Source of the DNA: Charina bottae
Lineage: Eukaryota; Chordata; Lepidosauria; Squamata; Charinaidae
Direction: 5' to 3'
DNA length: 64,000 nt
Assembly: GCA_023362775.1 (NCBI GenBank)
Contig: JALMGJ010000004.1
Coordinates: forward strand, 77,738,798-77,802,797
The position numbers and the translations under genes were made by a program. Under the pieces are notes generated by a model that was not told the origin of the DNA, ran no database searches, and was given only the letters and a program-made list of their open reading frames with translations. Shown piece by piece: positions 56,470-64,000 of this stretch (positions within the stretch are counted from its first letter, which is position 1; each line of letters opens with the position of its first letter).

Positions 56470-57996
56470 TTATTTGTTCAGTCGCTTCTGACTCTTCGTG
56501 ACTTCATGGACCAGCCCACGCCAGAGCTTCCTGTCGGCCGTCGCCATCCCCAGCTCCCATACGGTAGAGTCCATCACCTCCAGAATATAATTCATCCATC
56601 TTGCCCTCGGTCGGCCCCACTTCCTTTTGCCTTCCACTTTCCCTAGCATCAGCTTCTTCTCCAGGGTATCCTGTCTTCCCATTATGTGGCCAAAGTACTT
56701 CAGTTTTGCCTTTAATATCATTCCCTCAAGTGAGCAGTCTGGCTTTATTTCCTGGAGTATGGACTGGTTTGATCTTCTTGCAGTCCAAGGCACTCTCAGA
56801 ATTTTCCTCCAACACCACAGTTCAAAAGCATCTATCTTCCTTCACTCAGCCTTCCTTATGGTCCAGCTCTCGCAACCATAGGTTACTACGGGGAATACCA
56901 TTGTTTTAACTGTGCGGACCTTTGTTGTCAGTGTGATGTCTCTGCTCTTAACTATTTTATCAAGATTTGTCATTGCTCTACTCCCAAGAAGTAAACATCT
57001 TCTGATTTCCTGGCTACAGTCAGCGTCTGCAGTAATCTTTGTGCCTAGAAATATGAAGTCTGTCACTGCCTCCACTTTTTCTCCCTCTATTTGCCAGTTA
57101 TCAATCAAGCTGGTTGCCATAATCTTGGTTTTTTTGAGGTTTAACTGCAACCCAGCTTTTGCACTTTCTTCTTTCACCTTCATCATAAGGCTCCTCAGCT
57201 CCTCCTCGCTTTCAGCCATCAAAGTGGTATCATCTGCATATCTGAGATTGTTAATGTTTCTTCCAGCAATTTTAACTCCAGCCTTGGATTCAAGTCCAGC
57301 ATGTCGCATGATGTGTTCTGCATACAGATTGAACAGGTAGGGAGAGAGTATACAACCCTGCCATACTCCTTTCCCAATCTTAAACCAGTCCGTTGTTCCG
57401 TGCTCTGTTCTTACCGTTGCTACTTGGTCGTTATACAGATTCCTCAGGAGGCACACAAGATGACTTGGTATCCCCATACCACCAAGAACTTGCCACAATT
57501 TGTTATGATCCACATAGTCAAAGGCTTTAGAATAGTCAATAAAACAAAAATAGATGTTTTTCTGAAACTCCCTGGCTTTCTTCATTATCCAGCGGATATT
57601 GACAATTTGGTCTCTAGTTCATCTGCCTTTTCTAAACAAAGCTTGTACTTCTGGCAATTCTTGCTCCATGAATTGCTGGAGTCTACCTTGCAAGATCTTG
57701 AGCATTACCTTACTGGCATGTGAAATAAGTGCCACTGTTCTATAGTTTGAACATTCTTTAGTGTTTTCCTTTTTTGGTATGGGGAAATAAGTTGATTTTT
57801 TCCAATCTGATGGCCATTCTTGTGTTTTCCAAATTTGCTGGCATATGGCATGCATCACCCTGAATGCATCATCTTGCAAGATTTTAAACAGTTCAGCTGG
57901 GATACCGTTGTCTCCTGCTGCCTTGTTATTAGCAATGCTTCTTAAGGCCCATTCAACCTCACTCTTCAGGATGTCTGGCTCTAACTCACTGACCAC
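56470..57996 (-). pseudogene. BovB ORF, reverse transcriptase and C-terminal region
   Basis: MVSELEPDILKSEVEWALRS opens the RT region, with NNKAAGDNGIPAELF, NYRTVALISHASKVM, CFIDYSKAFDYVDH, GKGVWQGCILSPYLFNLYAE and catalytic RYADDTTLM. A thumb (LKKTKIMATSLI) and a C-terminal domain (YGCESWTIRKAE, RVPWTARRSNQS, KYFGHIMGRQD) follow. Two in-frame TGA codons interrupt it. All RT catalytic residues are intact. Confidence 0.9.
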
Positions 57997-58219
57997 ACCG
58001 TCATAGCTATCCCCGGTATTATTATCCTTCCTGTACAGATCTTCCGTATATTCTTGCCACCATTCCTTGATCTCTTCTGCTTCTGTTAGGTCTTGCCATC
58101 TTTGTTTTTGATCATACCCATTTTTGCCTGGAATTTACCTCCGATGTTTCTAATTTTCTGGAAGAGGTCTCTTGTCCTTCCTATTCTATTATCTTCTTCC
58201 ACTTCCACACATTGCTTGT

Positions 58220-59497
58220 TTAAAAATAATTCCTTATCTCTCTGGCTAACCTCTGGAATTTTGCATTTAATTGGGCATATCTCCCCCTGTCACTGTTGCC
58301 TTTTGTTTTCCTTCTTTCTTGGGCTACTTCCAGTGTCTCAGCAGACAGCCATCTTGCCTTCTTGGTTTTCTTTTTCTTTGGGACGTTTTTTGTTGCTGCC
58401 TCCTGAACAATGTTGCGAACTTCTGTCCATAGTTCTTCCAGGACCTTATCTACTAAATCTAGTCCCTTAAATCTATTCTTCGCTTCCACTGCATATTCAT
58501 TAGGAATGTTAGTGAGCTCACATCTAACTGATCTGTGGGTCTTCCCTATTCTCTTTAGTCTGATTCTAAATTGTGCAATAAGAAGTTCATGATCAGAACT
58601 ACAGCCAGCTCCAGGTCTTGTTTTTAACGACTGTATAGATGTCCGCCACCTTTGGCTGCAAAGGATGTAGTCAATCTGATTTCGGTATCGACCATCTGGT
58701 GAAGTACATGTATAAAGTCGTCTTTTAGGTTGCTGGAAGAGAGTGTTTGTTATGCACAGTGAATTGTCTTGGCAAAATTCTATCAGTCTATGTCTCGCTT
58801 CATTTTGTTCTCCCAGACCATGCTTGCCTGTAATTCCAGGTGTCATTTGACTACCCACCTTAGCATTCCAGTCTCCTGTAATGAAAATAACATCTCTTTT
58901 TGGTGTATTATCCAGTAGGTGCTGCAGATCCTCATAGAACTGATCTACTTCTGCTTCTTCAGCATCTGTGGTTGGGGCATATATTTGGATCACTGTGATG
59001 TTAAATGGCTTACCCTGAATTCGAATTGAGATCATTCTATCATTTTTTGGATTGTATCCAAGCACTGCTTTAGCCACTTTATTATTAATTATGAAGGCTA
59101 CTCAATTTCTTCTGTGGTCCTCTTGTCCACAGTAGTAGATCTGGTGGTCATCTGATGTGAAGTGGCCCATTCCAGTCCATTTCAGTTCACTGACACCCAA
59201 AATGTCTATATTTAATCTTGACATCTCCCCAATAACCACATCCAATTTGCCCTGGCTCATAGATCTTACATTCCAGGTTTCTATGGTGTGTTGATCTTTA
59301 GAACATTGGATTTGTCGTTCACCACCAGCACCGTCGGCCGCTAGCCACCCTTTCAGCTTTGAGCTAGCTGCGTCTTCACATCTGGGGATAGTTGAACTTA
59401 TCCTCTGTTCCTCCCCAGTAGCATTTTGACCATCTTCTGACCTGGGAGTCCCATCTTCCAATGGTATACTGACATATCTCTGGTTGTACTGATCCAT
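58220..59497 (-). pseudogene. BovB ORF, N-terminus and AP-type endonuclease
   Basis: Encodes TIETWNVRSMSQGKLDVV and LGVSELKWTGMG (endonuclease start), then after one stop IQIYAPTTDAEEAEVDQFYE, ITGDWNAKVG (catalytic GDWN), IDYILCSQRW and SSDHELLIAQFR (SDH active-site His). All catalytic blocks of the AP-endonuclease fold are visible. The domain nicks target DNA for target-primed reverse transcription. Broken by a TGA where Gly is expected after HRRN. Confidence 0.9.
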
Positions 59498-59820
59498 TTA
59501 GTTTTCATGGCAAGAATACTGGGGTGGGTTGCTGTTACCTTCCCCAGAGATCGTATTTAGTCTGACCTCTCTTCCATGACCTTCCCGTCTTGGGTGTCCC
59601 TTCACGGTTTAGCTCATGGTGCTCATTGAGGTGCTCAAGTTCCAGCAGCATGACAAGGTAACTATCTCCTTTGCTGGAGACCTTCATGATAACTTTCCTT
59701 TTTTGGATATAATTGAAACCTGAGAAACTAGAAAGGCTGTAGACCAGCAGAGCTCATCTGCATGTTCAAATATTGCTGGCAAATATTATGCTAATTTTTA
59801 AAGTTTCAGCTTTGAATATA

Positions 59821-61400
59821 CACTGCTCAAAAAAATAAAGGGAACACTGAAACAACACAATGTAAGTCCAAGTCAATCACACTTCTGTGAAATCAAACTG
59901 TCCACTTAGGTAGCAACACTGATTGACAATCAATTTCACATGCTGTTGTGCACATGGAATAGACAACAGGCGGAAAGCATAGGCAGTTAGCAAGACATCC
60001 CCAATAAAGGAGTGGATCTGCAGGTGGTGACCACAGACCACTTCTCAGTTCCTATGCTTTCTGGCTGATGGTTTGGTCACTTTTGAATGCTGGCGGTGCT
60101 TCCACTCTAGTGGTAGCATGAGACGGAGTCTACAACCCACACAGGTGGCTCAGGTAGTGCAGCTCATCCAGGATGGCACATCAATGCGAGCTGTGGCAAG
60201 AAGGTTTGCTGTGTCTGTCAGCGTAGTGTCCAGAGCATGGAGGCGCTACCAGGAGACAGGTCAGTACATCAGGAGATGTGGAGGAGGCCGTAGGAGGGCA
60301 ACAACCCAGCAGCAGGACCGCTACCTCCGCCTTTGTGCAAGGAGGGACAGGAGGAGCACTGCCAGAGCCCTGCAAAATGACCTCCAGTGGGCCACAAATG
60401 TGCGTGTGGCTGCTCAAACCGTCAGAAACAGACTCCATGAGGGTGGTATGAGGGCCCGACGTCCACAGGTGGGGGTTGTGCTTACAGCCCAACACCGTGC
60501 AGGACGTTTGGCATTTGCCAGAGAACACCAAGATTGGCAACTTCGCCACTGGCGCCCTGTGCTCTTCACAGATGAAAGCAGGTTCACACTGAGCACATGT
60601 GACAGACGTGACAGTGTCTGGAGACGCCGTGGAGAACGTTCTGCTGCCTGCAACATCCTCCAGCATGACCGGTTTGGCAGTGGGTCAGTAATGGTGTGGG
60701 GTGGCATTTCTTTAGGGGGCCGCACAGCTCTCCATGTGCTCGCCAGAGGTAGCCTGACTGCCATTAGGTACCGAGATGAGATCCTCAGACCCCTTGTGAG
60801 ACCATATGCTGGTGCGGTTGGCCCTGGGTTCCTCCTAATGCAAGACAATGCTAGACCTCATGCGGCTGGAGTGTGCCAGCAGTTCCTGCAAGACGAAGGC
60901 ATTGATGCTATGGACTGGCCCGCCCGTTCCCCAGACCTGAATCCAATTGAGCACATCTGGGACATCATGTCTCGCTCCATCCACCAACGCCACGTTGCAC
61001 CACAGACTGTCCAGGAGTTGGGGGATGCTTTAGTCCAGGTGTGGGAGGAGATCCCTCAGGAGACCATCCGCCACCTCATCAGGAGCATGCCCAGGCGTTG
61101 TAGGGAGGTCATACAGGCACGTGGAGGCCACACACACTACTGAGCCTCATTTTGACTTGTTTTAAGGACATTACATCAACGTTGGATCAGCCTGTAGTGT
61201 TCTTTTCCACTTTACTTTTTGAGTGTAACTCCACATCCAGACCTCCAGGGGTTGCTTACATTTGATTTCCATTGCTTTTTGTGTGATTTTGTTGTCAGCA
61301 CATTCAACTATGTAATGAACAAAGTAATTAATACGAATATTTCATTCATTCAGATCTAGGATGTCTTATTTCAGTGTTCCCTTTATTTTTTTGAGCAGCT
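59821..61400 (+). mobile_element. Complete Tc1/mariner (Tc1-like) transposon, 1580 bp
   Basis: Terminal inverted repeats match perfectly for 30 bp (CTGCTCAAAAAAATAAAGGG...AACACTGAAA, inset two bases from each outer end). TA dinucleotides flank both sides (59819-59820, 61401-61402). It sits 130 bases from the end of the BovB. One intact transposase gene lies inside. Relatives with these CTGCTCAAAAAAAT ends occur in fishes, lampreys and other vertebrates, where horizontal transfer has been reported for Tc1 elements. Confidence 0.96.
60073..61143 (+). CDS. Tc1-like transposase, DD34E, intact (up to 356 aa)
   Basis: The N-terminal paired-like helix-turn-helix region ([36 protein letters not shown]) binds the terminal repeats. 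A basic GRRR-type linker ([12 protein letters not shown]) follows. The catalytic domain has D167 in [11 protein letters not shown]258 in LMQDNARPH and E293 in [10 protein letters not shown]; the D258-E293 spacing leaves 34 residues, the Tc1 signature. Usual length is about 340 aa, so Met at 60118 (341 aa, [12 protein letters not shown]) is the more likely start than the Met at 60073. No stop or frameshift. It would cut and paste DNA into TA sites in the nucleus. Confidence 0.96.
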   Translation: MVTFECWRCFHSSGSMRRSLQPTQVAQVVQLIQDGTSMRAVARRFAVSVSVVSRAWRRYQETGQYIRRCGGGRRRATTQQQDRYLRLCARRDRRSTARALQNDLQWATNVRVAAQTVRNRLHEGGMRARRPQVGVVLTAQHRAGRLAFAREHQDWQLRHWRPVLFTDESRFTLSTCDRRDSVWRRRGERSAACNILQHDRFGSGSVMVWGGISLGGRTALHVLARGSLTAIRYRDEILRPLVRPYAGAVGPGFLLMQDNARPHAAGVCQQFLQDEGIDAMDWPARSPDLNPIEHIWDIMSRSIHQRHVAPQTVQELGDALVQVWEEIPQETIRHLIRSMPRRCREVIQARGGHTHY

Positions 61401-61402
61401 TA

Positions 61403-62339
61403 TATAACCCACCCTACTGATTTTAGTGGTCTACGCTTCCTGTTCTTTCTCCAATTTTCATGTCACTATCATAGTTATATACAACTGTAGAGTCCAGCAG
61501 CAGTGTTATATTCACAATTACCATTAGATACAATTAAGTCAAAGACTTTATTATCTGGCCGACAAGAAATTTTTTAGACAACAGTTCGAAAATTGTTAGC
61601 ATAGGTCTGCTGATGGTAGCCTTTCCCTACAAATTCAGCTAAAATCGCCCTGACTGACCTTTTTTATTCTTTCCATTTCAGGTAGAATGGAATCCTGTTT
61701 CCCCTGTTTTTGTTTTTTGGTTCTTTGGTCATTTCCTGGAGATACAGAAGTTTTTTTTCTGTGCAGAACAACATACCCTTGAAGCCATTTTCTTGCCTAT
61801 GCTGTCACTGGTCCCTCAGTTTGACCGTCGCTCCAGTTTTTGGTAATTTGTTCATCAACACTGCAGTTGTTTAGGATTCAGCATTTCTCTGCCTATTAAC
61901 CTGCTTCTGCACTGCTTGTGGAGCAGTGAGTGTTGCTAAGGGAGGGGTCTCTGTGTCCTATCCTGCTGTAACACAATTAGAGTTAAGGGCTATCATTTGT
62001 CAGGACTGAGTTCCTTTACCAAATTCTGTAGGAATTAAAAAAGAGAACAGACACATAACGATAAGGTACCATACAGTGATTCATTTCTCTTTCACAGTGT
62101 TTGTTGATGTAGAAATATATTGGGAATTATTGAGAATCAATTTTGAAACATTGTTTTCCCTCAGCATTTTGCTAATCAAAGGAACACATTTTTTTCTGGT
62201 TTTTAAATCAAGAATTGTGAAACAAATCTAGACAGTATGCTGAAACTGCAGAGAAAAGATGCTCCTCTCTGTATACTTTCATATATTCCATTCATTAATG
62301 TAATTTAGCTTCTATATTAAGAAAGTATTAGTATAAAGG
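61403..62339. other. Unassigned sequence
   Basis: Target DNA of the Tc1 insertion continues. No ORF above 60 codons and no repeat recognised. Confidence 0.5.
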
Positions 62340-62350
62340 TAGAAAATAGG

Positions 62351-62681
62351 GCGTGGTGGCTCAGCGGGTAAGACGCCAGGCTTGTCGATCGAAAGATCGC
62401 AAGTTCGGAGGTTCAAATCCCTAGCCCCGCATGCGGAGTGAGCTCCCACACTAGCTCCAGCTCTTGCCAACCTAGCAATTCAAAAGCATGCAAATGCAAG
62501 TAGATGAATAGGTACCACTTCAGTGGGTAGGTAACAGTGTTCCGCGTGCATTGTGCCAGCCACATGACAGTGGAAGCATCTTCGGACAACGCTGGCTCTT
62601 CGGCTAACAAACGGAGATGAGCACCAGCCCCTAGAGTCGGACACGACTGCACAAATGTGCGGGGGGAACCTTTACCTTTTT
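62351..62681 (+). mobile_element. tRNA-derived SINE (family A)
   Basis: Intact A box TGGCTCAGCGGGT and near-intact B box GGTTCAAATCC, full body and the AGAGTCGGACACGACTGCAC segment. Flanked by TAGAAAATAGG (62340-62350, 62682-62692). Confidence 0.92.
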
Positions 62682-62692
62682 TAGAAAATAGG

Positions 62693-63874
62693 GATGAAAA
62701 TTGGATGCCTCTTTGCACTTTGCCATTGCCTCAAATTCCTGCTCAGTGATAGTAACTATTAAATAACCTTGTATAATGTATTATCTTTCAATCTATTAGG
62801 AGATTGCAATGGGAAATCTCTATCTTTAGACAGAAGAAGGCAATGGCAAACCATTCTGTTTTGTCGCCAGGAAAGCTACATGGATGTGCCCAGAAAATCA
62901 CCAGGAATCAAGCTCACCTTGAAAGAGATCTCTTTGGAATAAGATCTTAATCTAAATGCAGTAAAATACTGAATAAAATGGATGGATGACTTGTAATTCT
63001 TCTGAATGGTAGCATGTTACGAATGCTGGAAGAAAAGCGATGGATCTATAGTTTGCATATACAGTATTAGTTAAGCATTTTTGGTCCAAGTTGGAATTTT
63101 CATGGAACTTGGTAACTGCCATTGTTATCAAATACAGATCAGAAGGAAATGAGTAATCTGATACTTGCAGTTTTGTTATCTAATCTTAGATTCTGTCCAT
63201 TGATTGTTACACTGAATCTTTTTGAGATAGGATCACATAATTTGTTTTAAAATGCTATTTCTTCCTTGTTTTCTTTCATTCTCAGAGAAGAAAAAATTTA
63301 AATGTTAAAGAAAACATACTTCTCAAATAGTAGTTCATATTGCCACTATGAGTATTTACCATATTATACTACTTTATTCATTTTCTGTCTCATGAGTTAA
63401 TGAAAATACATAACTAAATATATCTCATGAAGAATAGATGTGGAAAACTGGAATATGATTTTCAGTTCCATTCATTATTTCTAATGGAAAAGTGAAAGAT
63501 ATGGAGAATATGAAGTTGAAGTAGTTGGTCTAGTGGTGATGATTATCTGGTGAGACACAGCAAAAGGTAAGAAGCTATTTGTAGATCCTCAACATTGGAT
63601 TGTTGTCTAGAAATGGCAAAAATATATTTGTATCTTTTTTCTGAATCTGACTCTCTGCCAGAAATTAATTTTTCACTTCTCCAAGACAGTCAAGCTACCA
63701 GTTATATCCGATTTACTTTTTTCAGACCTGAGAATTGTGGCCTAGTTATTAATTTAATGTTTCCCCACTGTAATTTTTAAAAATTTTATTTGTCAGATGA
63801 ACATTTGTTTCTCCTATATTTCTTCATGTTTATGTAATAATGTTTCACATCTATCTTGCCTAATATAGATTTTG
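62693..63874. other. Mostly unassigned; possible LINE/BovB-leader scrap at 62830-62935
   Basis: AGAAGAAGGCAATGGCAAAC followed by a CCAGGAAAGCTACATGGATG phrase resembles leader-type text of RTE elements (compare GGTTGCTGTTACCTTCCCC near 59525, reverse strand). Too short to be sure. Remainder unrecognised. Confidence 0.3.
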
Positions 63875-63902
63875 ATGAAAGAAAGAAGAAAGAAGAAAGA
63901 AA

Positions 63903-63951
<49 letters not shown>
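63875..63951. repeat. (GAAA)n microsatellite with GAAGAAA interruptions
   Basis: Pure GAAA repeats from about 63910; the left part mixes AAGAAGAAAG units. Confidence 0.97.
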
Positions 63952-64000
63952 ATAAAATATTTTTATATTTGCCAATTCTGAATTTACATTTAAAGATGCA

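Larger units (their letters stand above)
56462..59679 (-). mobile_element. BovB (RTE) LINE, full length, minus strand
   Basis: 3218 bp bracketed by 11-bp duplications ACCTTCATGAT (56451-56461, 59680-59690). The 3' end is GCGACTGAACAAATAAACAA on the minus strand. The single ORF is broken into an N-terminal/endonuclease frame (59102-59497 and 58220-59077, same frame, one TGA between HRRN and VAFI) and an RT/C-terminal frame. The latter comprises 57619-57996, 56842-57585 and 56470-56793, separated by TGA stops near 57617 and 56840. One frameshift between about 58220 and 57996 joins the two. Damage is light: three nonsense codons and one frameshift. BovB is abundant in squamates and is the classic case of horizontal transfer to ruminants. 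Confidence 0.96.

Noticed and set aside
56462..59679. BovB as bovine contamination
   Set aside because: Three BovB copies of different ages occur, each with its own target duplication in the same AT-rich, squamate-like context.
60181..60848. Minus-strand ORFs of 144 and 161 aa opposite the Tc1 transposase
   Set aside because: Antisense shadows of a GC-richer coding frame; no homology or start context recognised.

Overview
This is an AT-rich vertebrate nuclear window with no recognisable host exon. Nearly everything identifiable is a transposable element or its debris. The repertoire points to a squamate reptile (lizard or snake): L2-type LINEs with a GGGCGG-hairpin and TAAA tail, BovB (RTE) LINEs, squamate-type L1 remnants, two tRNA-derived SINE families, Penelope-like elements (PLEs), hAT MITEs, a solo LTR and a Tc1 transposon. 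Species cannot be resolved from the sequence alone.

Layout. 1-9 kb: AT-rich unique sequence with an 86-nt inverted repeat (365-902), a 1.8-kb 5'-truncated L2 on the minus strand (3541-5327) and L2 tail fragments. 9.4-11.7 kb: a 2.26-kb ORF2-less L1-type element with a 17-bp target duplication. 12.4-13.2 kb: a LINE C-terminal fragment with a zinc finger. 17-24.5 kb: SINEs, scrambled L1 ORF2 pieces, an internally deleted BovB, and an 86-bp BovB 3' end. 25.9-26.3 kb: a solo LTR. 26.6-32.4 kb: the centrepiece, two apparently identical 2710-bp PLE units in tandem plus a third partial terminal repeat. Each unit has an intact 849-aa RT/GIY-YIG ORF. 32.5-39 kb: PLE-terminal-repeat debris with foldback ends and purine-rich low complexity. 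39-44 kb and 47 kb: mosaic L2, L1 and RTE debris with a hAT insertion. 48.3 kb: a palindromic hAT MITE. 50.6-52.8 kb: two further minus-strand LINE fragments. 55.7-56.1 kb: a near-perfect palindromic PLE terminal-repeat insertion with a 20-bp target duplication. 56.5-59.7 kb: a full-length, lightly damaged BovB with an 11-bp target duplication. 59.8-61.4 kb: a complete Tc1 transposon with an intact DD34E transposase. 62.3-63.9 kb: a young SINE and a GAAA microsatellite.

How the parts work together. BovB and L1 machinery are the likely mobilisers of the SINEs and truncated copies. The PLE ORF starts inside one terminal repeat and ends inside the next, so only a tandem dimer carries the complete frame. 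The terminal repeats also carry a hammerhead-ribozyme-like core, which would fit processing of tandem transcripts. The PLE array, its foldback derivatives and the intact Tc1 are the items most worth follow-up.
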